NCBI RefSeq assembly: GCF_043290135.1
Contig: NC_134701.1
Coordinates: 101,716,702 to 101,780,701, forward strand
Direction of reading: 5' to 3'
DNA: 64,000 nucleotides
Origin: Rhipicephalus microplus
Taxonomy: Eukaryota; Arthropoda; Arachnida; Ixodida; Ixodidae
Of this stretch, positions 13,016 through 24,394 are shown piece after piece. A program made the translations under genes and the position numbers. The stretch's first letter is position 1. Each line of letters opens with the position of its first letter. Under the pieces are notes generated by a model, which was not told where the DNA came from, searched no databases, and saw only the letters and a program-made list of their open reading frames with translations.

Positions 13016-13569
13016 TTGAACAGTGAAGAGATACCACTATAGCCACTTTTGTTTCTTCACATTTACACTGCAATTACTTCCAAATACATCCGCTATGCTT
13101 TTCTTAGCATCAATGTTTTTTTATTCCATTCTATGAATTGTACCTTACAAAGCATATTAAGACCTTAAAAGTATCCTTTCCTTCATTCTTCATTAATCGA
13201 ATGCACGTTGATTGCTATCTCTCTCTCTTTCTTTATCTCTAGCTGTCCACGTCTGTTTTTCACGTTCGGTTGATAAGGTGAATTTTGCTATATTCCTAAA
13301 TTCTGTTACCCTGGCCGTCAACAGACCCTTCGTATTTACGGTGGCCAGTTTTCATCCAACAATCTATCCAATGTGCTTCGTGAGATTCCCTGTTGTCTTA
13401 TCCCAGCTTTGCCTCTTTACCCGCAGCTTTGCCTCTTTGCATATCCTGCAAGGCAAACATATACCCCTTGTCATTACCGCTGAGATGTTTGATTGTTCTT
13501 GGATAATGCGATCTTACATTATCTTCCGCTTTGCCCCTGCTTTCGCGCAGATTTCTGTGCTATTTCCTC
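13016..13569. other. Unassigned sequence with a CT-rich run
   Basis: A plus-strand open frame of about 140 codons covers much of this stretch but begins in a CT microsatellite-like run (13219-13242) and has low-complexity composition. No family was recognised. Confidence 0.35.
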
Positions 13570-13830
13570 AGCTATCTTATAACATCATTATTATAAGCTT
13601 GACTACGCTCACTGCAGGACAAAAGCTTATCCCATGATCCGCCAATCAGCTTGGTTTCGTGCTTTTTATTACTGCGTTATACCTGCAAACTATTTATTTT
13701 CATCAGCCCACCTAACTTTCTGTCTGCCCTTCATGCGTTTGCTTTCTATGGGAATATAGTGAGTTACCCAACGACCAGCAATTACCCTGCCTATGTGCTA
13801 CGTGCCCGACTCATTGCCATTTATTCGCCT
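13570..13830 (-). mobile_element. RTE (BovB-like) LINE 3' end fragment
   Basis: On the minus strand a broken frame reads GRVIAGRWVTHYIPIESK, then KGRQKVRWADE, then NQADWRIMG, and ends in a 3' region repeating ATTATAA-type trimers. This matches the C-terminal tail of RTE-clade LINE proteins (Arg-Trp, Gly-Arg-x-x-x-Arg-Trp-x-Asp). Only the last 80 or so residues and the short 3' UTR remain, with several stops. A heavily 5'-truncated insertion. Confidence 0.75.
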
Positions 13831-13949
13831 TTTTTACCCCATGCAAATTGCTAGTGATGTTGTCTTTCTTATCTCATGCTCCAGACGTCTGGTTTTTAAG
13901 GGCAAACCTCCTCTTAGTATAACCTTGTCCTGCGTCAGGCATAACTAGC

Positions 13950-14226
<277 letters not shown>

Positions 14227-14460
14227 TGGACACTCAACCCCATTCACTAAAAGGATATGCTGGGATTTTAATTGTGCCCAGTGCCCTTTTTTCGCTTTTA
14301 TTCTTTGTTATTTACAGCAGTTTGGAGCGAAGCCTCCTGAAGGCTCGCACAATGTCCGTCGTTGCCACCGTTGTAAGTCCCAGTCGTCCGTTCTTCTATA
14401 CCGTACATAGAGCGCCCACAGCATGTATGGACCATGAACCACACTCTCCATGTAACTTCG

Positions 14461-14670
14461 GTGTACCTGTCCATCCGTCCGTCCGTTAAACCATCTATGC
14501 CTAACTTCATCTTTTTTGTCCATCACTTCGATCAGCGCTCGTCTTTCCATCCGTCCGTGCATCCATGCATTTATCCATTTTTCTCTCTGCTCAGCTGTAC
14601 AACTATCTGTTCGTCCATGTATCTGTCTATTCGTTCGTCCGTTCATCTCTCCGTCTGTTCTTCCATCCTT
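14461..14670. repeat. Degenerate TCCG/TCCA minisatellite
   Basis: Diverged units of TCCGTCCA and TTCGTCC type occupy this stretch. A very similar degenerate block lies at about 59530-59740, next to a LINE tail. Open frames through it are low complexity. Confidence 0.75.
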
Positions 14671-14689
14671 TATACTAGTCGGCGATTTC

Positions 14690-15310
14690 AATGATGACAT
14701 TATGACTCTTAAGACCAAGCTTCGCTGCACCAGTACAATTTAGTTTGTGAATTGGCGGCCATTTTGAATTAACTTTTCATATATTTTTCTGTTAGCTACA
14801 ATACTTCTATTCATTGCCTTCGAGAGCTCCACAGCTCTATTTCGTCTTTTGTATTTGATGCTTTCATACTGTATTATTTCTTAGTTCGGGTTTCTACTCC
14901 AGACAAAGCTGTCCAGTGTCATGTATGACAACTGTTCCTGTGAATTTAAGAGCACGTTTCATAGTTGTCAGATTATCCTTTCACGTAGGTGCTCTGAAGC
15001 CGAGTAAGTGTTTCGAAGCAAAATTTCGAAGTATTCTACATTTAATCTCACCACTAACTGATTAGTTTGCTTCTCAAGTCTCACTTTCTGTCGTCCTTAG
15101 TTTGTGCAACTATGAGACTTTATTCTCGTATGACCATTTCGTAATACCTTATGAACCATCTTCACATCCCGCACGATGCCAGGGTATGTCCACAGTCTAT
15201 TGGTTAATTCATTTTCCATTTGGTCCTGTAGGCTACTGTTCTTTACCTTGTAGTTCTTCCATTCGGGGTGGAAGGTATTGAAGATCTCAGAATTCTGCGA
15301 ACTCCACTGT
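14690..15310 (-). other. Decayed minus-strand reading frame of unknown origin
   Basis: The minus strand can be read as a series of open segments with few stops, for example FHPEWKNYKVKNSSLQDQ, then RQKVRLEKQTNQLVVRLNVE, then KRRNRAVELSKAMN. The charged, helical-looking composition suggests a former protein or retroelement ORF. I do not recognise a domain, and no catalytic motif is visible. It sits between a minisatellite and featureless DNA. Confidence 0.3.
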
Positions 15311-18300
15311 CAGCTTCCTTCCGAGAGCAATAGAAAAACAATAACAACTGTAACCTCAAGACAAAAGAGCAGCGTGGTTGTGGAAACAAGCGGGTGGCAA
15401 TGATAATATCAGTTTCAATTAGAAAAAAGCCGGCATGGGCAGTGAATGCAGCAGGTCGGTAAAATTGCCACTATTGTATAAGAGCTACTGACAATATTTA
15501 AAAAAAATATCACCATCATATCCACAAAGTGAGTGAAATTAGAGCTTGCTCTGAGTTGTACGGGGTGTTTAGAGTTGCGTTACAATCTATGCTGGCAGCA
15601 CAAATTAACTTCTGAAGGTGAGCAATGTGCAATATCAACACAGCATGAGTTTGTCGAAACTAGAAGGTTGTTTTCATTGCATAGCATAAGCAGTGCAAAC
15701 TCTTTTCAATGAAACAACGAGTATGCTCTCTTCTAGATGGCATAACATTGACAGTACCCTTTGTGAGTGCAGTATGAATCTTCTCTGAAGGTAAATTTGC
15801 TAGGCAATGAACCTGTCAGAGTCAATAGAGAAGTATTCCTGCAATAAATTTGTTTTCTATGATATCAGCGAAGTCGTTCGTCGCCGACGCTTGCCGAACA
15901 AAAGTGGTATTCCGTCTTCGATAAACAAGCTCTGTGTCTTGAAGTTTTATCGAGAGGCAGTGCGAACGCAGAGTGGCCCGAAACATGCAACAGCTCAAGG
16001 AAGAATGGATAATATTGGTGGAAACGCCAGCAACACAAAAAGAAAGCAGAAGCAACGGAGGAAAAAAAGAAGGACATGAAAGATGCTGTCCCTTGTTCTT
16101 TTTTTCATTTCAGTTGTTTTTGTTTTCTTTCAATGCTGGTGGCATTCCCATTAGGACTATGTACCATTTTGGCAGCAGCGCTGTATAAACAAATAAAAAA
16201 TCAAAAAAGAAATTGAACTTCGGCATCTCGAACCAAATTAAACGTCATGAAATCATGCAAAGGTATAGTTATGCTTTATTTTGGACAATGCAGCTAGATA
16301 GGAGAGAAAAGCGAGCCAAGGAAAAGATATTATTAAAATCATCCTGGCCAAAATTAAGAATAACGACTGGGAATGGGCAGGCAAGACAGCGTGATGGTAA
16401 GGGAAATATTTCAGATAAAGCTTGATGAACTGGATGCCAAGAGAAGGCTGGTACTCAAAGGCTAGATGAAAAGCTAGATGATAGTGAAGTTTTTATGAAT
16501 AACATAACCGCTGCCTGCACAAGACTTCATATTGGTGGAACATATGGCGTGATCAGGCTGTTGATGATGACCAAAGTTACGTTGCCTACGCATTCCCTGA
16601 ACGCCTAGCTGTTGGTCTGGTGGGTCATCCTTTAGATACGCAGCACCTCATTTGCTTAGGCTGCTGGCGTGTTTGTCGCCGGAGCCCGTAAATGTGTTTC
16701 CTGTCATCCCACATCCCACTTTCTCAAGAAAACCTCGTAAGAACGTGTTCTCACATGTGAGAGACAGCGCCACCTGAGCGTCCCCTAGAGGTGAATCTAA
16801 AAAAGTTTTGCCAAATCTGAGGTATCAAGGTGATTGATAACACGCAAAGCTTGCCGAGGAAAGGGGACTGTGGTATGGTGTAATCTTTTTAACCATACTA
16901 AATTACTAAATTGCGCTAAACATATATACAAATGTTATACGCACAGGCATGTACGTTGAACAGTCGCACATCTTTTATATAACCCATCTCCAGAGCATCT
17001 TCACGTAGGTGGACAGATAGACAAAAATATGAATATGTTTACACTAAAGCACTCAAATTTTCTGCAGTACGCATAGAAATGCTTCTCATTGGATACAGCT
17101 TGTTCGCTTAGTAAAAGCTTCATTCTTGGATAAACGCTGAATATAACATTGTCGGTACCAATAAGAGAACTCTGTCCTGTCGCTGTTATACACGCGTCTC
17201 AAACGTGGCGCTACTGCTATACCTAGGTCTAACGTTAGTAAAACTGCATAATTCTAGCTTAAGAAGTGCTGAAGTAAATGCAATTGCATTGTTTTGCTTA
17301 TATGACGTGGAAATGCATTTAAGGTCTTTCTTGTAAAGTACGCTGCACACTGAATTCAGCTTGCCGTCCTCAGCGCCAGCATATATTCTGTCAAAAAGAA
17401 AGTTTCCTGCACAAGCGAGGCAGCCAATAGTTTCAACGCCCAGCGCGTTCAACAAAGTTGCCTCAAGTACCTTTAAAATAGCGTCTCAATTTTTATGACT
17501 GTCTGCTTCATATCTCTATTCTGCATTAGGTTTTATGAAAAAGACATCTTTGTTGCTTGAAATCAGTTTTCATATTTTCCCCGACAGTCGGACATGTTTC
17601 GGTACAAGATGTCAATAACAATGAAAAAATAATGAACAAACTTTGCGAATACTTGCTTTTTGTCCAGCTAAAGTCGAACGGAGACTGTTTGTAATCAGTT
17701 CATGCGTATATCCGCCGGTCATACACCGAAAGTGAAATACCTTGAATCAATTATGGGCCCTAAAATGTCACCTCCTTAACAGGAATAGGAACAATGTTTT
17801 TTATGCTATCTCTGCTCTTGCCTATAACTTGTTGTATATATTTTTCATCAAAATTAGAGATGCTAGAAAAGCCCAATGAAAAAAGGAAATTATCAATGCG
17901 TGTCGCCCTTTCTCTGAGAGCAAGTGTACCGTAGTTCCCTATCTTGAGCGTCACATTCACGGACGTGCTTGCTAGAGGAAATTTCTTATTAAGATACGAA
18001 AAGTCAGAAACATAAAGGCAAAATTTTGGACACCGATGCTTGAAGACGCATATGCTCAAATTTACGGACACTTTTTCTTGTTTTCAGACTTTCGTTTTTA
18101 CAAGCTGAACGCCACTTACGATTTAAAAATATTCACAGCCTATACTACATTCGAGGCATATTGACAACTGAACCCAACAAACTAGCAGGTCGCCCTCCTA
18201 AATGTGCATTTGCAGCTCAGGTTTCGTAAATAAGGATTCTGCATCATAGTGTGCTGTATAGAACATGTGATTTTATTAGAGAAAGTCTACATAACAAGAT

Positions 18301-19020
18301 CTATATTTGTTCAGTCTCCTTGCATAAGTCACATCTTCTGTGATTTGTCCAATTTGTAACGTGCTGATAAGGTTTCGTTCCCTGGAGCATCACAATAATA
18401 ATTACAAGAAAGTCTATTGAGTGAATCATCTTAATTAGAAGCGTTAAACTGGCATCAACATTTAATGAACCCGTGGTTTTGAGTTTTCCTCGTCCCCGCT
18501 CATTCAACAGCCGGCGTTTCGCTCCCAAAAGCCAACAGTATTTACCATCTTTGCCTTCAGCTTGAAGCGAATCACGCTAGCTCCTACTATGGGACCATGT
18601 GGGGATGCGATACAGTGCTAGTGTACTCTTTTGTTTCCATTCGTATTTTTCCGTGTTTCTTTCATTGGTATGCGGAGTCGTGTATATTTTGTGTACCGAT
18701 AATTTTACCCACATCACATTCACGTTAATTACAGTGTGTTTGCTGAAGAAGAACCTCTGAGAATGAAACATACAAGACTCCACACAATAAGCCCTCAACG
18801 GGAACATTGACCTCCATTTGGACATCGCAAATCTGAAGGTTCGCTTCTTTGTCGGTTTTGGTGGGGGGTTACGTTCACAAAAGCCTATACAACCCTATCG
18901 AAGTGAGCGACAGTGTGAATTCGAAGTCAGTGGCTTTGACCCTCTGTCTGTTATGCCGTTGCCCTCGATTTGCCTCCCAGAGACACAAACATTGTCACGT
19001 GTTACGAAAATTGGATGAAG
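15311..19020. other. No recognised gene
   Basis: AT-rich with short frames on both strands. The longest (minus, 17760-18071, 103 codons; plus, 15807-16079, 90 codons with a Lys/Arg-rich end) have no recognisable motif. This stretch is the left flank of the LTR retrotransposon. Confidence 0.4.
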
Positions 19021-19670
19021 TGATGTAGTTGCTTAAAAAATGCGAGCATAGCAGACGACCGCGCGACATCACCTGGAAGATGACAAGAATGAAGGGGCAT
19101 TGCTGCGCGCCCATTGAAGAAAGAAGAGGAGACGCTCACGGAGAACGAAGCTGTTCGGACGCCGACAAGACGATGCAAGGGAGCCAGGGTGAACCCGCAA
19201 CTACGCGCGAAGTTCGAAAGGCCGGGTTCCTGTCCTCGAGCCATTGACGTTCTTGGGGCAAGGCGTGTAGGCGTGGCCAGGCACGAGTTCTGGGTGAGTG
19301 GTCCTGCGGACATCTCCGGTACGGCGAGCACCCTCGAAAAGACCGGAGCTACCGACCACGTCCAGCGAGCCGACTTCACTGACAGTGTGTGACTACACCT
19401 AGACATGTTGATTCCCTCTACAATGGTATGCTGACCTGGCACCGAAGCGACGACTGCATTTGAGCACGAACGGGACCCACTTCAAGACACCGGGCTACGG
19501 CACAGGCTGTGAGACTGTTTACTCTTTTCTTTTGTGTGTGAAACGCATGCGTGTACTACCTATAGTACTGTATGTGCAATAGGTTTTTGTCCAATTTAAC
19601 TTCCTTTTCTTTTCCTCACTGTCTCCAATTTCCTCGCGTCACACGCTTTGCTACGGGACGAACCTAAGCA
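19021..19670 (+). repeat. 5' LTR
   Basis: Begins TGATGTAG at 19021 and ends about 19670 (CCTAAGCA). It aligns with 24395-25047 throughout, with scattered single-base and small indel differences, which implies an insertion old enough for the LTRs to drift apart. The right boundary is uncertain by 10-20 bases, because the last bases before the primer-binding site differ between the LTRs. Promoter and polyadenylation signals of the element should lie here; a TATA box could not be fixed. Confidence 0.88.
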
Positions 19671-19679
19671 CGACATATC

Positions 19680-19697
19680 TGGCGTTCACGACAGGAC
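19680..19697 (+). promoter_or_regulatory. tRNA primer-binding site
   Basis: TGGCGTTCACGACAGGAC begins with the TGG expected for pairing with a tRNA 3' CCA, ten bases after the inferred LTR end. It would prime minus-strand DNA synthesis. The priming tRNA species was not identified. Confidence 0.7.
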
Positions 19698-19752
19698 TAC
19701 TTTCGTTACATCTAAGAAAAGCATCACATCGTATATGTGTGTGTGACGGTCG

Positions 19753-20830
19753 ATGATGGAGGCAGATAAGCTGGCGACAACCGGAAAGGAATTGTGGTTA
19801 AGTGGTTCAGCACTAAAAGATTGGATGAACCCAGAACGCGCACGCGAAAACGAGGCGCGTGACGCTCGTCTGGCGGAAGAAAATTCCGCGAAAAAAGCCG
19901 AAGCAGAGGCAGTCGGAAAATTGAAAGCAGAGAAGAAGCTGTAGGGCTGAAGCTAAGGTTGCATCAGTTCGGTGCGACAGCAGGCTGCACAACTATTGGG
20001 CAGCTTACTGAGGGTGCGCCCGTAGGCGCCACGCAGAGCTATCAAAGTCCACATTACTCATCACAGCCTTTAACAAGGAACGCGATGAGCTGGACGCATA
20101 CATACAGCGATTTTAGCACGTCGCTGCTAGTCAAGACTGGCGGCGAGACGAATGGGTCGTATCACTAAGCCTTTGCTTGACCAGAAAAGCCTTGAGTGTA
20201 GTTGGTAGGATGACACCTAAACATGCCACAGACTACGTAACGTTGAAGAAACCGCTACTACAACGCTTTGGGTTCACAGAAGAAGACTACGGGACAAAAC
20301 TTCTATCAGCCAAACCAGATCATTCTGAAACGCGCACGTAGTTTGCCGGGCGTCTATTAGGTTATTTCACTATTGGCAAGAAATGGCCAAGACAGACCAG
20401 ACCTACGATGCTCTGCGAGAAAAAATTGTCTCGGAGCAATTTCTTGCACAATGCCATAAGAAACTCACTGTGTTTCATAAAGAAAAATCTGTGAAAGCCT
20501 TCAAAAACTTGCGGAGGGTTCAGACCACTATTTGGAGGCCCAGGGGATGATTAACCTTGGCAAATGTAAGGGTGATATCCTGAGCAAGCCTCCAGGTTAA
20601 ACTCGAAAGTCTGAGTGGCAAGACAATGAAGAGATTCCACAGTGCTTCCTTTGCAACAAGACGGGTCACAAAGCTGCTTATTGCTGGACCAACACAAAGG
20701 GCCCAGGTACAAAGTCACCCTTTTAAGGAAAATGTCGCCGCACTGGGCATAAAACACCTGACTGCTCCAAAAGGCCAAGAGCGTTGAGAAGGCCTCATGC
20801 TCTTTTCAACAAAGAGATGGAGATAAAATA
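19753..20830 (+). pseudogene. gag: Gag (capsid with SCAN-like segment, CCHC nucleocapsid), disrupted
   Basis: The start is ATG at 19753, about 55 bases after the primer-binding site, giving MMEADKLATTGKELWLSG followed by a charged Glu/Lys/Ala-rich helix. A stop at 19944 and later frameshifts break the frame. From about 20190 pieces read LLQRFGFTEEDYGTKLL, QFAGRLLGYF and VSEQFLAQCHKKLTVF. That pattern resembles the C-terminal capsid region from which vertebrate SCAN domains derive, established knowledge for Gmr1-like Gag. A CCHC knuckle CFLCNKTGHKAAYC lies at about 20641-20685, and a second, damaged knuckle (CRRTGHKTPDC, first Cys lost beside a stop) at about 20733-20768. It would have built the particle and bound RNA. 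Confidence 0.8.
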
Positions 20831-20856
20831 ATTATTTCACAGTCGCAGGCTTTCAT

Positions 20857-21213
20857 TTGTGTTTCTTATTGTTCGGAGTGCGCGGAAACGCAACCAGCCA
20901 AGCTGAGGAAAAATTGATGCCCACGGGCGAAGGTGTACTTGAAGGACATCCCGCGGCAGTACTGCGAGATACTGACTGCGATTCAACTATTGTCGAAAGG
21001 TCTCTTGTGACGGATAGCAAGCTGACTGGAAAGATTTCCTCGATTTACCTCTTAGATGGACGGTGGATGAAGCTGCCTGAAGCACACGTGGGAAATTTTT
21101 TACCTTTCTTCACTGGCAAAACTCGAGCCCTTTGTATGGATACTCCTTTATGTGATGTTGTCGTGGGAAATGTGGAAGGTGTTCGAGATGCCCACAATCC
21201 CGATAACAATTGA
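20857..21213 (+). pseudogene. pro: Retroviral-type aspartic protease domain, active site altered
   Basis: Open for 118 codons. The sequence LRDTDCDSTIVERSLV is the active-site loop of a retropepsin; the catalytic Asp-Thr is followed by Asp where families have Gly, so activity is unlikely. The second conserved block reads LCDVVVGNVEG, matching the Ile/Val-Gly flap-to-core motif. The domain sits between the Gag knuckles and the integrase linker, as expected. The first residues of this frame (MCFLLFGVRG) are probably not a true start, since protease is normally made as part of a Gag-Pol polyprotein. Confidence 0.75.
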
Positions 21214-21405
21214 AACAGCCGTCTTTACACCCGGACCACTGCACAAGAGTATTCTGGTGCAGAAAATTCTGGTTCGGCGCACGGACCTTTGTATGCAAAG
21301 ACTTCGATGTCGGCTGCAAGAAAAACACGTTTCATGACAAAAGTTGCACCAGTAAACTGACAGGCAGGGAATCCATATCTACTCCCGGCATCAGCTATTA
21401 ACCCC

Positions 21406-22650
21406 TTGGACATCAGCCCACAGGATTTTAGAACCAAACAGGAGGAAGCCAGCAGCCTGCGGAAATGCTTCGAAGCCGTTAACAAAGAGGTCAAGACAAG
21501 GTTTGCTAAAATATTGTTCACCAAGAAGGACGGAATCTTCTATCGCAAGCACACCCTTCACTCTAAGAGGCAGGTGAATCAGCTTGTGGCACCAAGGTGT
21601 CTTCGACGTTTTGTTATGAAAATGGCCCACGAAGGCATCTTTTCGGGCCATCAGGGAATTAACCGAACTACAGACCGGGTACTCGAAGAGTTATACTGGC
21701 CAGGGATTCGATCAGACATCGCACGATTAGTTAAATCGTGTGATATATGTGAAAGATCTATTCCCAAGCACTTGGTGGGTCGCGTACCTCTCGGCAACAC
21801 TCATATAATTGACACCCCGTTCAAGAGAATAGCCATTATTATTGTGGGTCAATTATCAAGGATGTCAGAGCGCAGAAACAAGTACGTACTTACAATGGTG
21901 GACATGGCAACGCGTTATCCCGATGCTGTAGCACTCCCGAACATCGAGATGGAGAAAGTCGCTGAGGCACTTCTGGAGATGTTTTCTCAAGCATGTGTCC
22001 TACAAAAGATAATCAGTGACAGAGACACGTCATGCTCGTCACGCCTAATGAAGGAGCTAAGCCGACCTCTCTCCTTCAAACAATAGCCAACAACCCCATA
22101 TCATCCCATGACTAATGGCCTTGTAGAGAGGTTCAACGGCACCCTGAAACAAATGATAAGAAGAATGTGTCAGGAGTGTCCGAAGAAATGGGACCGGTAC
22201 CTGGCGCCCTTACTGTTTGCTTATCGCGAAGTTCCCCAGTCGAGCTTAGGCTTTTCCCCGTTCGACTTGCTCTCCGGCTGTTACGTCAGAGGTTCCTTGG
22301 CGATATTGAAAGAATTATGGGCGGCTAATCACCTTGATGATGATGTAAAAACATCCTACAGGTACGTAGTCGAACTGCAGAGTTGTCTTGAAGACACCTG
22401 CCGTTTAGCCAAAGAGGCGATTCAGAAAGCGAAGATAGTACAAAAGAAGCATTATGACGAAAAGGCCCGACCACGTCAATTATTCGCTGGAGACAAGGCT
22501 CTGCTTCTGCTTCCATCGGATACCAACAAATTGGTTCTGACGTAGAAAGGACTCTTTAATGTCCTTGAGAAGAGAAATGATGTCGATTATTTAATTGACC
22601 TCGGTACCAGAGGCACGCTATTCCATATAAACGTGCTGAAAAAGTATGAG
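21406..22650 (+). pseudogene. int: Integrase (HHCC, DDE core, GPY/F module), disrupted
   Basis: In frame from 21406. The HHCC zinc finger is HEGIFSGHQG with CDIC (about residues 78-119). The DDE core follows: MVDMATRYPDAVALP, ISDRD with the second Asp, and NGLVERFNGTL with the Glu. The first catalytic Asp is missing: the strand reads RIAIIIVGQL where families have Asp before Ile/Val-Gly. A TAG at 22084 interrupts the core, and the same frame resumes at once (PTTPYHPMTNG). A second TAG at 22543 falls where a Trp begins the GPY/F-like module (KGLFNV...YLIDL, then HINVLKKYEE). Placement before RT is unusual for Ty3/gypsy. Confidence 0.88.
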
Positions 22651-22874
22651 GAACGGCTATCTGCACCATCGCATGAAGCATCAGCTGTTTTCCAGGCGGA
22701 TGACACTGAAAGTGATGAGCTACCATGCGTACTATTTCAACGAAAGCAATCGTCTACCGACGTAAGCATATCGGAGTCACCCAGCACGTACAAGTCACCA
22801 ACTTATTCACCAGGCACGACAACGTATTTACGGATGTTTCTTGCAAAACGCACCTCATATAGTGCAAGCTAAGA

Positions 22875-23559
22875 TTGACCACGGATAAACCCGTAAGCAT
22901 ACGGCAATACCCTATGCCATTCGCTATTCAAGAAGTGGTACAGAAAGAAATAGCAGACATGCTGCGACAAGGCATCATAGAACCATCAGTCTGCTTACAG
23001 TTCACCTATTGTAGTTGTGAAGAAGAAGGAGAGAATGATGCGTTTGTGCATCGATTTCAGACAACTTAACAAGATGATAGTCAATGGTAACGAGCCTATA
23101 CCCCATGTAGACATCACGTTTGGTGAACTTGGACAAGCAAAATACCTTTCAATGTTTGACTTCGCTAAGCGCTACTGGCAGGTTCCCATGGAACGAGGCT
23201 CTAAACCAATGACTGCTTTTTCGACAGAATCAGGACTGTATCAATTTAGATTCATACCGTTTGGTATTAAAACCGCCCCAGCTGTGTTTAACCGCCTCAT
23301 GAGGAAAGTGGTAGCAGGCACACCGCACGTTTATTACTACTTTGACAATGTGCCCATTGCTACTGAAACCTGGGCTGAACGTATAGCTATACTTGAGTCT
23401 TTTCTCAAGCAAGTTCGCGGCGTTGGTTTGACCATTCGGCCAACAAAGAGTGAGATTGATGAAGAGTCAGTCAAATTTCTTGGTCTTCTCGTTGGGCAAG
23501 GCGTTATTCCACCACTGGTCAAAGCGCTCGACAAAATACAGGCTGCGAAGCGTCCATAA
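22875..23559 (+). pseudogene. rt: Reverse transcriptase domain, disrupted
   Basis: A first segment (22875-about 23000) reads TTDKPVSIRQYPMP and ADMLRQGIIEPS, the N-terminal RT block. A +1 frameshift near 23000 moves the reading to the frame with KKKERMMRLCIDFRQLN, LSMFDFAKRYWQVPM (first catalytic Asp present) and YQFRFIPFGIKTAPAVFNRLM. The active-site box reads YYYFDNVPIAT, so the second Asp of the YxDD pair is Asn. It then runs to KFLGLLVGQGV. The type is clearly Ty3/gypsy. An Asn there is expected to abolish polymerisation, so the copy is dead even apart from the frameshift. Confidence 0.9.
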
Positions 23560-23589
23560 ACTAAAAAATAAGTACGCTCGTTCTTGCGC

Positions 23590-24125
23590 CCTACAGGTTA
23601 TTACAGAAATTTGTGCACAACTACTCTGAAGTTTCTTACCCACTGACCGAATTGACCGAGAAGAGAACCCCAGACAAAGCCCTCTGGGGAGAACGAGAAC
23701 AGAAGTCTTTTGATGGACTCAAGTTTTTGCTATATATGCCACCCATTCTAAAAGCACCTGATATTTCAAAACCGTTTGTACTCCGCACCGATGCATCATC
23801 GAGAAGTGTAGGTGCCATACTCAAGCAGCGTCACGAAGGAATACTGTATCCAGTGTCATACGCAAGCTGTAGACTACAACCACGTGAAGCTGCTTACGCA
23901 GCTGCTACGTGGGCAGTTCGGAAATTTCACATCTACCTATTTGGACGCACTATAATTCTACAGAGTGACCACAAACCGCTTGTGTTAATCAAGTCGGCCA
24001 AGCATGTGAACAACCGCGTGTTACGCTGGAGCCTCATTCCTACGGAGTACGACGTTTCGGTCGAGTATATAAAAGGCAGCGACAATATAAGTGCATATTA
24101 CATGAGCCGTTTGCCAAGTCCGTGA
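23590..24125 (+). pseudogene. rnh: RT connection and RNase H domain, C-terminal end of Pol
   Basis: After two in-frame stops near 23560 and a frameshift near 23610, a 170-codon frame reads SYPLTELTEKRTPDKALW (connection), then PFVLRTDASSRSVGAILKQ (RNase H first Asp), VSYASCRLQPREAAYAAATWAVRKF and LQSDHKPL (Asp with His). The region that normally carries the catalytic Glu between the Arg-Glu and Trp-Ala-Val is shortened by several residues, so the Glu may be deleted. The frame ends at a natural-looking C terminus (SRLPSP) 270 bp before the 3' LTR. No envelope gene or chromodomain follows. Confidence 0.88.
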
Positions 24126-24384
24126 GCAACGTCTGCATAAAGAATCAATGCTGAGTGGTATTAATAGCTTATGAATGGGAACCTTACAGCGCGATACAAG
24201 CATCATGGCGCTTTAGTTCTGTGACTTGTTTCTATTTTTTTCTGGTGTGTACTTTTGTGACCGAATGTGCCCAGTGTGTGGGGCTCGGAACTGCTACAGT
24301 GTGCAGTGGAGTTTATGTGTGTTTCCGTCTGCGAACCAACGTGCCCCCCGTGCCCTCAAGTTATTCTACCGGAAGAACTTTCTT

Positions 24385-24394
24385 AAGTGGGGGG
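24385..24394 (+). promoter_or_regulatory. Polypurine tract
   Basis: AAGTGGGGGG lies directly before the TG that opens the 3' LTR. It primes plus-strand DNA synthesis in LTR elements. Position and purine content fit. Confidence 0.85.

Noticed and set aside
19029..19442. Open frames of 70-146 codons in the 5' LTR, repeated in the 3' LTR
   Set aside because: They lie in non-coding LTR sequence, are on both strands and differ between the two LTR copies by frame-breaking changes.
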